Assembly (NCBI GenBank): GCA_963740765.1
Contig: CAVUFN010000016.1
Location: forward strand, 806,001 to 870,000
Direction of reading: 5' to 3'
Source of the DNA: DATLGB01 sp963740765
GTDB taxonomy: Bacteria > Actinomycetota > Thermoleophilia > Solirubrobacterales > Solirubrobacteraceae
Length of the DNA: 64,000 nt
Part shown: positions 32,865-40,389 of the stretch, piece after piece
How the letters are laid out: the number at the start of each line of letters is the position of its first letter
Position numbering within the stretch: position 1 is the first letter of the stretch
Notes under the pieces: model-generated
The model's database searches: none
Seen by the model: the letters and a program-made list of their open reading frames with translations, nothing else
What the model was told of the DNA's origin: nothing
Position numbers and translations under genes: made by a program

Positions 32865-34079
32865 ATGGGATCGCCGGGCCGGATCCCCCAGGATGACGGT
32901 GTGAGGCTGAGGGGCGGACATTCGATCTCCACCACCGCCTGGGTGCGGTTGATCCTGAGCATCCGCCTGCTCGCCACGGCGAACGCCGTCGTGTTGCTGA
33001 TAGTGCATCGGTTGACCAACTACGACGGCGTGCTCATCGTCGCGGTGTGCGGATACTCGCTGGCGGTCGTGATGATCGCGGTGTTCGTCCCCGGCCTCGC
33101 GTCCCAGCCGCTGGCCTGGCTGGCGGATAGCTCGGCGGCGCTCGCGCTGGTCGCGGTGTCAGGGGATTGGCGCAGCCCCTTCTTCCTGCTCGCCGTCACG
33201 ACCCTGGTCACGCCGGCGATCGCCGCCACCGCCCGTGTCGGCGTGACGATCGGCTGTGCCTTCAGCGCGACGTACCTGGTCCTGGCGCACTTCGTCGGCC
33301 CCGATCCGTTGAGGATCGGGCGCCAGACGACGGTCGAGACGCTGGCGACCCATCTGACCCTCCCGGTCCTGGTCGCCTTCGGGGCGGCGGCGGTCGCCGA
33401 GGCGCTGCGGCAGCTGCGAGCTGAGCGCGCCCGGTCGGAGCGGCTGGCGATCGACGCCGAGCGGCGGCGCATCGCCTGGGAGTTGCACGACTCGGCGAAG
33501 GCGCGGGTCCACGCGGCGCATCTCGTCCTCAGTGCCCTCCGTGACACCCCCGATGGGTCGCCGGAGCGCTCGCTCGACCTCGTGCTCGATCAGCTGGAGG
33601 CGGCCGCCGCCGACATGGACACCAGCCTGGAGGAGCTGCGCTCGCCGCTGGAGGGCCGCCCGCTCGACGTGGCCCTGCGGGCTCACATCGCCGAGTTCAC
33701 CCTCCGCCACGGGCCGCGCTTCAAGGTCCGGGGGTCCATCGAGAACCTCGACCCGCTCACCGCTGCGCACGCATTCCGGATCGCCAGCGAGGCAGTGATC
33801 AACGCCGCGCGCCACGCCGCGGCGAGCCGCGTGGAGGTCAACCTCTCGGAGGGCGCCGGCGGCGCCGATGTCGTCGTGATCGATGACGGACGCGGGATGC
33901 CGGCCGGCGGCGAGCGCGTGGCCAACAACGGTCTGCGCAACATGCACAACCGGGCCCGGACCATCGGCGGGGCGCTCCGCATCGACCCGCGCGCCGATGG
34001 CCCCGGCACCGTCGTCGCCCTTCACATTCCCCACGTCGCACGAGGAGCCCAACATGATTCGCATCGCGGTCGTCGATGA
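32865..34079 (+). CDS. Membrane sensor kinase of the HisKA_3 (DesK/NarL) type
   Basis: A 404-residue kinase with about six membrane helices in the first 190 residues (e.g. 'RLLATANAVVLLIVHRL', 'LIVAVCGYSLAVVMIAVFV', 'LPVLVAFGAAAVAEAL'). The phosphoacceptor box is 'IAWELHDSAKARVHAAH' (His near 209), in which the usual D-x-[IV]-[GA]-Q becomes D-S-A-K-A. HATPase_c is 'ASEAVINAARHAAAS' plus 'VVVIDDGRGMP' and 'NNGLRNMHNRARTIGG'. The altered sequence next to His could change its partner or phosphatase activity. GTG 32901 is an alternative start. It overlaps the next regulator by 26 bases, so the pair is coupled. Confidence 0.88.
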   Translation: MGSPGRIPQDDGVRLRGGHSISTTAWVRLILSIRLLATANAVVLLIVHRLTNYDGVLIVAVCGYSLAVVMIAVFVPGLASQPLAWLADSSAALALVAVSGDWRSPFFLLAVTTLVTPAIAATARVGVTIGCAFSATYLVLAHFVGPDPLRIGRQTTVETLATHLTLPVLVAFGAAAVAEALRQLRAERARSERLAIDAERRRIAWELHDSAKARVHAAHLVLSALRDTPDGSPERSLDLVLDQLEAAAADMDTSLEELRSPLEGRPLDVALRAHIAEFTLRHGPRFKVRGSIENLDPLTAAHAFRIASEAVINAARHAAASRVEVNLSEGAGGADVVVIDDGRGMPAGGERVANNGLRNMHNRARTIGGALRIDPRADGPGTVVALHIPHVARGAQHDSHRGRR

Positions 34080-34632
34080 TCACCCCGCCGTCCGAGCCGG
34101 GCTGGAGGCCGTGCTCCAGGCGGCACCAGGGCTGGTCCCCGTCGGCGCGGCCGAGGGTGAGCTGGACCTCTGGCCGCTGCTGAAGACCACGGACCCCGAC
34201 GTGGTCCTGCTCGACTATCACCTGCCGGGCCGCGACGGGCTGCAGATCTGCCGCCGCATCAAGGCCGCTGCGCTGGCGCCGAAGGTGCTGCTCTACTCGG
34301 CCTACGCGAGCGGGGAGCTGGCGATCCCGGCGGTCCTCGCCGGCGCCGACGGCGTCGTCGGCAAGGGCATCCCTGCGCGCGAGCTGTTCGACGCGATCCG
34401 CGCCGTCGTCGACGGCGAGCATGTGCTGCCGCCCGTCCCGCGCGAGCTGATGGAGAGCGCGGCGCGGCGCGTGGACCCGGTCGATCTCCCGATCCTCGGA
34501 ATGCTGCTCGATCACACGCCCACAGACCAGATCCGCGACGTCATGCGCATGGAGGACCACGTTCTCGCCCACCGGATCGAGCGTATGCTCGGCAAGCTGC
34601 GCGTCGAGGTCGATCCGGTGCCGGCACCATGA
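34054..34632 (+). CDS. Response regulator with receiver domain and a divergent HTH-like tail
   Basis: A 192-residue protein. The receiver (about 1-122) keeps the phosphorylation Asp ('VVLLDYHLPGRDG'), the acidic pair 'VVDDH', and Lys in 'GVVGKGIPAREL'. The output part (about 140-185: 'LPILGMLLDHTPTDQIRDVMRMEDHVLAHRIERML') lacks the standard LuxR HTH consensus (no TxREREVL and a different recognition helix), so DNA binding is uncertain. It may be a small LuxR variant or a phosphate sink. ATG 34054 follows CGAGGAGCCC and overlaps the kinase gene by 26 bases, showing they work together. Confidence 0.85.
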   Translation: MIRIAVVDDHPAVRAGLEAVLQAAPGLVPVGAAEGELDLWPLLKTTDPDVVLLDYHLPGRDGLQICRRIKAAALAPKVLLYSAYASGELAIPAVLAGADGVVGKGIPARELFDAIRAVVDGEHVLPPVPRELMESAARRVDPVDLPILGMLLDHTPTDQIRDVMRMEDHVLAHRIERMLGKLRVEVDPVPAP

Positions 34633-34633
34633 C

Positions 34634-35275
34634 GTGGCCACGCCGATCAAGATCCGCATCCTGCTCGCCGATGACCACGAGCTCGTCCGCCGTGGGCTGC
34701 GGCTGGTCCTGGAGTCCGAGCCCGACATCGAGGTGGTCGCGGAGGCCGCCGATGGTGCCGAGGCGTTCGATCGGGCCCTCCGTGACGACGTGGACCTCGT
34801 GGTTTTGGACATCTCCATGCCGCGCCTCACCGGGCTCCAGGCCGTGCGCAGGCTGCGCGAGCACCGCCCGGAGCTGCGCACGCTGATCCTCTCCATGCAC
34901 GACGACGAGCGCTACCTGTCCCAGGCCTTCGAGGCCGGTGCGTCCGGGTACGTGCTCAAGTCCTCGGAGGCCAAGGATCTTGTGGAGGCGTGCCGAGCGG
35001 CTGTGCGCGGGCAGGGGTTCGTGCATCCCGGGACCAGCCGCACCCAGTTCGAACGTGCGCGAAGTGCGGACTCGGCCGCCCTGTTGACCCCGCGCGAGAC
35101 CGAGGTGACCAAGCTCATCGCCGAAGGCTGCTCGGGCCGGGAGATCGCCGTCGCGCTGCAGATCTCCGAGAAGACGGTGGAGCGCCACCGGTCCAACATC
35201 CTCGAGAAGCTCGGCGCGCGGGACCGTGTCGCGATCACGCGCTACGCGATTCGCCTCGGCCTGATCGACGCGTGA
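34634..35275 (+). CDS. NarL/FixJ-type response regulator
   Basis: A 213-residue LuxR-type regulator. The receiver (1-125) has 'LLADDHELV', phospho-acceptor Asp in 'VVLDISMPRLTG', the switch Ser/Thr 'LILSMHDD' and Lys in 'GYVLKSSEAKDL'. The HTH (about 148-210) is textbook: 'LLTPRETEVTKLIAEGCSGREIAVAL' and 'KTVERHRSNILEKLG'. Start GTG 34634 is separated from the previous stop by one base, so it is part of the same unit as the two kinases and the other regulator. The target genes are unknown. Confidence 0.95.
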   Translation: MATPIKIRILLADDHELVRRGLRLVLESEPDIEVVAEAADGAEAFDRALRDDVDLVVLDISMPRLTGLQAVRRLREHRPELRTLILSMHDDERYLSQAFEAGASGYVLKSSEAKDLVEACRAAVRGQGFVHPGTSRTQFERARSADSAALLTPRETEVTKLIAEGCSGREIAVALQISEKTVERHRSNILEKLGARDRVAITRYAIRLGLIDA

Positions 35276-35314
35276 GCGCCCGGGAGCCGGCCGGCGCCCG
35301 AGCGGACGGCGGGT

Positions 35315-35728
35315 TCAGGCCGACCCGCCCCGGGGGTTCGGGGCGTGCTCGGCCAGTTGGCGCGCGAACTCCTCGGCGCGTGCGAGCTCCGCTCGTAGGT
35401 GCTCGCAGCGCTCGGCGGCGTCCTTGGCGAACTCGTCGAGACGCGCCTCTGCCGCGCGCCGGATCGTGGTGCGCTTGTGCCCGAGGTTGTCGCGGGCGCT
35501 GAGCAGGTCGCGCATCTCCTGCACGGTGAAGCCGAGCGGCTTCATCTGCTTGATGAGCATGAGCCGGTCGATCTGGTCGTCGGTGTACAGGCGGAACCCG
35601 CCGGCGGTCCGCCCGGCCGGCTCGAAGAGGCCCTGCTCCTCGTAGTAGCGCACCGTGCGCAGTGAGAGGCCGGCGCGGTCGGCGACCTCCCCGATGTGCA
35701 GCGTGGCGGTCGGTGTCTGGGCGGGCAT
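35315..35728 (-). CDS. MerR family transcriptional regulator
   Basis: A 137-residue regulator. Winged helix DNA-binding part (about 9-80): 'LHIGEVADRAGLSLRTVRYYEEQGLFEPAGRTAGGFRLYT' and 'LMLIKQMKPLGFTVQEMRDLL'. A long coiled-coil dimer helix follows (90-130). No metal-binding Cys set at the C-terminus, so it is not a classical metal sensor. Its ATG overlaps the SulP stop as TGATG, so it is made from the SulP transcript. It probably controls that transporter by acting at the promoter upstream of SulP (see the candidate operator at 37254). Confidence 0.92.
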   Translation of the reverse strand: MPAQTPTATLHIGEVADRAGLSLRTVRYYEEQGLFEPAGRTAGGFRLYTDDQIDRLMLIKQMKPLGFTVQEMRDLLSARDNLGHKRTTIRRAAEARLDEFAKDAAERCEHLRAELARAEEFARQLAEHAPNPRGGSA

Positions 35729-37218
35729 CAGTGCGCAGCCACCATCTGACCCGACAGGGTGCCATGCAGATCGGCGCTGGGATCATTGAGGCCGGTGATC
35801 TCGATGGTGGTGCCGTGCCGGGAGTAGTGGTGCTCGATGGCATCGAGCGCGGCGACGGCCGAGGCATCCCAGACGTGCGCGCCGGAGAAGTCGATGATCA
35901 CACGCTGGGGGTCGTTGGGGTAGTCGAACGCGTCGATCAGCTCCTGGTCGGACGCGAAGAACAGCTCGCCGGTCACGGAGTAGAACACCGCGGTGCCGTC
36001 GGGATCGAGCACCCGTTCCACCTCGACGAGATGCGCGACCTTGCGCGCGAAGCTCGCCATCGCGGTCAGCGTCCCGGCCGCGACGCCGATCGCCAGGTTG
36101 CTGGTCGCGACCGTCCCGATCACCGTGACGGTCATCACGACGGTCTCCGTGGTGGGCATGCGCTTGAGCGTGGCCGGACGGACGGAGTGCCAGTCGAACG
36201 TCGAGACCGAGACCAGGATCATCACCGCGACGAGGGCGGCCATCGGGATGACGGCCACCAGCGGGCCGAGGCCGACGATCAGGATGAGCAGGAACAGGCC
36301 CGCGCAGAAGGTCGAGATGCGGGTGCGGGCGCCGCTGACGCGGACGTTGATCATCGTCTGGCCGATCATCGCGCAGCCGGCCATGCCCCCGAAGAAGCCC
36401 GTGACGACGTTGGCGATGCCCTGTCCGCGCGCTTCGCGCTCCTTGTCCGAACGGGTCTCGGTGATGTCGTCCACCAGTCGCGCGGTCATCAGCGATTCGA
36501 GCAGCCCCACGGCCGCCAGGGTGGCGGAGTACGGCAGCACGATCAGCAGGGTGTCGAGCGTGAGCGGCACCGAGGGCAGCCCCAGGAACGGCAGCGCGCT
36601 GGGCAGCTCACCCTCGTCGCCCACGTCCGGCAGGTCCAGGCCGCCGGCGACCGCGACGACCGTGAGCAGCACGATCGCCACCAGTGGCGACGGGATCGCG
36701 GTGGTCAGCCGGGGCACGGTGTAGATGACGGCGAGCCCGGCGACGATCAGCGCGACGCCGAGCATGCCGCCGTCGCGGATGTACGTGACCTGTGCGAGGA
36801 AGATCAGGATCGCGAGCGCGTTGACGAAGCCCGTCATCACCGACCGCGGGACGAACCGCATCAGTCGCGGGACGCGCAATGCCCCGAGCCCGATCTGGAT
36901 CACGCCGGCGAGGATCGTCGCGGCCAGCAGGTACTGCAAGCCGTGGTCCTTGACCAGGCTCACCACCACCAGTGCCATGGCCCCGGTCGCGGCGGAGATC
37001 ATCGCCGGCCGGCCACCGGCGATGGCGATCGTGACCGCCATCGTGAACGAGGCGTACAGTCCGACCGCAGGATCGACGCCGGCGATCAACGAGAACGAGA
37101 TCGCCTCGGGAATCAGCGCCAGTGCCACGACCAGGCCGGCGAGCATCTCGACGCGCAGGATGCTGGCGGCGGGGAGCCGGCGCCGGAGCGGGGAGCGCTC
37201 GACAGCAACAGCGCTCAT
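35728..37218 (-). CDS. SulP/SLC26 inorganic anion transporter with STAS domain
   Basis: A 496-residue secondary transporter. It has 10-12 membrane helices (about 20-385) including the SLC26 signature 'EAISFSLIAGVDPAVGLYASF' near the N-terminus and 'GQTMINVRVSGARTRISTF'. A C-terminal STAS domain (about 400-490) follows, ending 'VWDASAVAALDAIEHHY'. Substrate could be sulfate, bicarbonate, or an organic anion; sequence alone does not say. STAS domains regulate transport. The gene is the first of a two-gene unit with merR downstream, and its own promoter region includes a candidate MerR palindrome. Confidence 0.93.
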   Translation of the reverse strand: MSAVAVERSPLRRRLPAASILRVEMLAGLVVALALIPEAISFSLIAGVDPAVGLYASFTMAVTIAIAGGRPAMISAATGAMALVVVSLVKDHGLQYLLAATILAGVIQIGLGALRVPRLMRFVPRSVMTGFVNALAILIFLAQVTYIRDGGMLGVALIVAGLAVIYTVPRLTTAIPSPLVAIVLLTVVAVAGGLDLPDVGDEGELPSALPFLGLPSVPLTLDTLLIVLPYSATLAAVGLLESLMTARLVDDITETRSDKEREARGQGIANVVTGFFGGMAGCAMIGQTMINVRVSGARTRISTFCAGLFLLILIVGLGPLVAVIPMAALVAVMILVSVSTFDWHSVRPATLKRMPTTETVVMTVTVIGTVATSNLAIGVAAGTLTAMASFARKVAHLVEVERVLDPDGTAVFYSVTGELFFASDQELIDAFDYPNDPQRVIIDFSGAHVWDASAVAALDAIEHHYSRHGTTIEITGLNDPSADLHGTLSGQMVAAH

Positions 37219-37253
37219 GTGGAAGTCGACTCGATCAGAGGTTCACCGTCCTC

Positions 37254-37274
37254 ACCTTACACGTACGTCAGGGT
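37254..37274. promoter_or_regulatory. Candidate MerR-type operator upstream of SulP
   Basis: A 21-base imperfect inverted repeat: ACCTTAC, then ACGTACG, then TCAGGGT on the plus strand. On the minus strand this reads ACCCTGA-CGTACGT-GTAAGGT and includes a TAAGGT that could be the -10 of the SulP promoter. It sits 36 bases upstream of the SulP start. MerR operators usually lie between -35 and -10 with 19-20 base spacing. The half-site match is only partial. Confidence 0.3.
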
Positions 37275-37310
37275 TGGTTACAGCGAGGATGCCCGTCGCT
37301 GGACGGGCGC

Positions 37311-37856
37311 CTACGACGGGCTGCTGAGGCCGGCGAACGCGCGGCGCACCGGGCGGCGCGCGGTCCCGGAGACGAGCAGCTCGGTGTGGCCGGGGGTGGG
37401 TTCGGAGAGGGCGACGACGACACGGGTGGGGCGGTCGCTCACGAAGAGCGCGGCCATGCCCATGAACAGCCATGGCCAGGTGGGCCTCTCCTCGAGCTCG
37501 AAGACGATGTAGTCCGGCTCGTAGCGGTCGACGACCGTGTAGCCGTAGGCGGACATGGAGGGGGCGATGTGGGCCATGACCGAGCGCCATGCGCTGGCGC
37601 GGTCGCAGGCCAGGACGTGGCGCTGGCGGAACTCGCGGAGGCCGTACCCGCCGATGGTGATCGGCTCGGCCGGCCGAGCGGGCGAGAGCGGCGGCGGGGT
37701 GAGGTCGGCGAACGGCGCCGCCAGCTCGTCGAGCGTGCTGGCGGTCAGCGCGACGGACAGGCGCTCCTCGAGCTCCTCGTCGCTGATCCGGCCGGCCGCG
37801 TGGTGCTCGCGGAGCGCGCCGGCCGCGCGGTCGCGGTCCGCATCGGAGGCGCGCAC
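37311..37856 (-). CDS. DUF1707 domain protein
   Basis: A 181-residue protein. The first 50 residues are a DUF1707 (SHOCT-like) domain: 'RASDADRDRAAGALREHHAAGRISDEELEERL'. A Pro-rich hinge (about 52-65) and an unrecognised alpha/beta domain follow (75-180), with one hydrophobic segment (PTWPWLFMGMAALFVS) that may enter the membrane. DUF1707 proteins accompany envelope or transport genes and are thought to mediate oligomerisation or membrane contact. It starts with GTG 37856 immediately after the stop of the second ABC permease (TAGGTG), so it belongs to the same operon. Confidence 0.82.
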   Translation of the reverse strand: MRASDADRDRAAGALREHHAAGRISDEELEERLSVALTASTLDELAAPFADLTPPPLSPARPAEPITIGGYGLREFRQRHVLACDRASAWRSVMAHIAPSMSAYGYTVVDRYEPDYIVFELEERPTWPWLFMGMAALFVSDRPTRVVVALSEPTPGHTELLVSGTARRPVRRAFAGLSSPS

Positions 37857-38639
37857 CTACAGGCCGGCCTCCGCGCGGCGGAGGGAGCGGACAGCGAAGA
37901 GGGCGGCGAGCGCGAGCAGGCCGGCGCAGGCGGCGTAGGCAAGGCCCGGGTGGGCGGGGACGCCGGAGATGAAGCCGCGGCCGCCCTGGATGACCGCGGT
38001 GAAGGGGTTGACGGAGGCGATCGCCTTGATCCAGCCGTCGAGGAGGTCGAGCGGGAGGTAGACCGGGGCGAGGAACAGCACGAGGAAGACGGGCGTCTGC
38101 AGCGCGGGCGCGGACTGCACGGACTTGGTCCGGATGAAGGCGCCGGCAGCGAACAGGGTCATGAGCATGGCGACCAGCAGGCCGAGGCCGTAGAGACCGA
38201 ACAGGTCGAGCCCGCTGCCGTCGATGTCCATCCCGCCGATCAGGGCGGCGATGGTCACGAGGACGGCATTGAAGGAGAACCGCACGCACGCGGTGGCCGC
38301 GTACCCCAGCAGCATCCCCGTGCGGTTCGCGGAGGCCAGGAGGATGCGGCGCGCGAAGCCGTGCTCGAAGTCGACCGCGATCCCGATCGAGCCGAAGAAG
38401 CCGCCGAACGCGGCCGCCTGGATGAGGATGAACACGAACTGGAAGGCCGTGTAGCCGCTCGGGAAGTCGAACCCGGGCACGCTGCCGACCGCGGACAACC
38501 CGCCGGCGAAGGACACGAAGAAGATCAGCGGGAAGAGGACGGCCGGCAGCAGCAGCGCCGGGTTCTTGAAGGCAGAGCGGATCTGGCGCTTGGCGACCGC
38601 GCGGGCGACGCCGAGGGTCGAGGCGCGGGACGGCGTCAC
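37857..38639 (-). CDS. ABC-2 type exporter permease
   Basis: A 260-residue permease of the ABC-2 (DrrB-like) family with six membrane helices. It starts with a cytosolic helix (STLGVARAVAKRQIRSAFKNP) and includes the periplasmic loop 'GSVPGFDFPSGYTAFQ' and the family signature region 'APVYLPLDLLDGWIKAIASVNPFT' near residue 205-230. GTG 38639 overlaps the stop of the preceding permease gene (GTGA). The longer upstream frame is a shadow of that neighbour and is excluded. Works with the second permease and the ATPase encoded just upstream. Confidence 0.9.
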   Translation of the reverse strand: MTPSRASTLGVARAVAKRQIRSAFKNPALLLPAVLFPLIFFVSFAGGLSAVGSVPGFDFPSGYTAFQFVFILIQAAAFGGFFGSIGIAVDFEHGFARRILLASANRTGMLLGYAATACVRFSFNAVLVTIAALIGGMDIDGSGLDLFGLYGLGLLVAMLMTLFAAGAFIRTKSVQSAPALQTPVFLVLFLAPVYLPLDLLDGWIKAIASVNPFTAVIQGGRGFISGVPAHPGLAYAACAGLLALAALFAVRSLRRAEAGL

Positions 38640-39400
38640 GTCCGCGCCATTCGAGTCCGCAGCGCGCGCGAGGCGCCGAACAGCGACACGGAGGCGATCA
38701 CGCCTGCCGCGAGGAAGCCCTTCCACAGCGCGGTCCCGTCCCACCCCGTGATGATCAGCGAGCGGATGCCCTCGACCATGTAGGAGACCGGGTTCCACGT
38801 GGTCACGGTCCGGAACCAGTCCGTCTCGATCAGCGGGCGCGGCAGGTTCAGCGACGACAGGAAGAACGTGACGAACAGCAGCGGGAAGAGCCCCTGCACG
38901 GCCTCGGCGGACCCCGAAGCGGCGGCCATCATCGCGCCGATCCCCGCGAACCCGAGTGCCGTGAGCACGGCCAGCACCATCAGCACCAGCAGTCCGCCCG
39001 GGCCCGACTGGAAGGAGACGCCGGCGACCAGCCCCACGACGATGAAGATCACGGAGGCCATGGCGGCGACGACGAGGCCGCCCGTCAGCTCGCCGGCCAG
39101 GATCGCGATGCGGCGCAGCGGCGTCAGCTGCAGCCGGTTGATGAACCCGGTCTCGATGTCCGTCGCCAGCTCGGTGCCCGCGGTCGTCGCCGCGAAGAGC
39201 CCCGCCTGCAGGAAGCAGACCGTGAGCGCGAAGTCGAGGTAGGAGTCCGTCGGGAAGCCCTTGATCTCCGTCGCGCCGTCCAGCCCCGCCGAGTTGAGCG
39301 CCAGCAGGAACAGCGGGAACGCGAAGGTCGGGACGATCATCGCCGGCTGGCGGAACGTGCGCCGCACCGACCGGCGTGCGATGAACCCGAGGTCACTCAT
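38636..39400 (-). CDS. ABC-2 type exporter permease (paralogue)
   Basis: A 254-residue ABC-2 permease, six helices. It keeps 'RRTFRQPAMIVPTFAFPLFLLALNSAG' at the start, 'GTELATDIETGFINRLQLTPLRR' (the coupling-helix region shared with its neighbour), and 'WNPVSYMVEGIRSLIITGWDG' near the C-terminus. Start ATG 39400 overlaps the ATPase stop by 8 bases; ATG 39412 would add four residues. It and the downstream permease likely form a heterodimer in the exporter. Confidence 0.9.
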   Translation of the reverse strand: MSDLGFIARRSVRRTFRQPAMIVPTFAFPLFLLALNSAGLDGATEIKGFPTDSYLDFALTVCFLQAGLFAATTAGTELATDIETGFINRLQLTPLRRIAILAGELTGGLVVAAMASVIFIVVGLVAGVSFQSGPGGLLVLMVLAVLTALGFAGIGAMMAAASGSAEAVQGLFPLLFVTFFLSSLNLPRPLIETDWFRTVTTWNPVSYMVEGIRSLIITGWDGTALWKGFLAAGVIASVSLFGASRALRTRMART

Positions 39401-40364
39401 CCGGCTGCTCATCGTCGCCCGCACCCTCGAGCGAGCGGCCCGTCTCCGCGAGGAAGACGTCGTCCAGCGACGGCTCGTGCAGCTGCAGGTTGGCGACGCG
39501 CACGCCCTCGCCGTCGAGCGCGCGGACGACGTCGGCCAGCTGCGAGGACGCGAGCTGCACGGCCGCCGTGGTCGGCGATCCCGCGGCGGGCTCGCCGAAG
39601 CGCGCGAGCGCCGCCCGCAGCCGATCGAGGTCACCCGGATCGGCCGGCATGACCTCCACGCTCGCCCCGCCGATGCGGGCCTTGAGCTCCTCCGGCGTCC
39701 CCTCCGCGACGATCTTGCCGCGGTCGATGATGCCGACGCGGTCGGCCAGGACGTCGGCCTCCTCGAGGTACTGCGTGGTCAAGAAGACGGTGACGCCCTC
39801 ATCGTGGGCGAGCCGCGCCACCTCCTCCCACAGCGACGAGCGCGACTGCGGGTCGAGCCCGGTCGTCGGCTCGTCGAGGAACAGGATCGACGGGTTGTGC
39901 ACGAGCGCCAGCGCCAGGTCGAGCCGGCGCCGCATCCCGCCCGAGTAGCCGCCCACCTTGCGGTCCGCGGCCTCCTCGAGACCGACGCGCGCGAGCAGCT
40001 CGTCCGCTCGCCGCGCGCGGTCGGCCTTCGCCATCCCGTGCAGTCCGCCCTGGAGGTCGAAGTGCTCGCGGCCGGTGAGGAAGTTGTCCAGGGCCGCCTC
40101 CTGCAGCGCGGCGCCGATGCGCATGCGCACCTCGGGCCCGTCCGTCAGCACGTCGAACCCCGCCACCGACGCGCGCCCCGCCGTCGGCGGCAGCAGCGTC
40201 GTCAGCACGAGCACAGTGGTGGACTTGCCCGCGCCGTTGGGACCCAGGAAGCCGTAGATCTCCCCCGGCGCGACCTGCAGGTCGATCCCGTCGACCGCGC
40301 GGATGCCACCCTTGAACTCGCGGACCAGACCCTCCACCTCGATACCAGAACCTTCGCGTCTCAT
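39393..40364 (-). CDS. ABC exporter ATPase (DrrA-like)
   Basis: A 323-residue nucleotide-binding protein: Walker A 'GPNGAGKST', Q-loop 'GAALQEAALDNFLTGREH', ABC signature 'YSGGMRRRLDLALAL', Walker B 'ILFLDEPTTGLD', and 'FLTTQYLEEADVLADRV' (switch region, Gln in place of His in the H-loop, as is common in DrrA types). A C-terminal regulatory domain follows (about 220-315). It powers export of a hydrophobic or antibiotic-like compound or lipid. Start ATG 40364 is given; the phosphodiesterase gene starts 25 bases away on the other strand. Order: ATPase, permease, permease, DUF1707. Confidence 0.93.
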   Translation of the reverse strand: MRREGSGIEVEGLVREFKGGIRAVDGIDLQVAPGEIYGFLGPNGAGKSTTVLVLTTLLPPTAGRASVAGFDVLTDGPEVRMRIGAALQEAALDNFLTGREHFDLQGGLHGMAKADRARRADELLARVGLEEAADRKVGGYSGGMRRRLDLALALVHNPSILFLDEPTTGLDPQSRSSLWEEVARLAHDEGVTVFLTTQYLEEADVLADRVGIIDRGKIVAEGTPEELKARIGGASVEVMPADPGDLDRLRAALARFGEPAAGSPTTAAVQLASSQLADVVRALDGEGVRVANLQLHEPSLDDVFLAETGRSLEGAGDDEQPDE

Positions 40365-40389
40365 CGCGGCGGGACGGTACCGTCCGACC

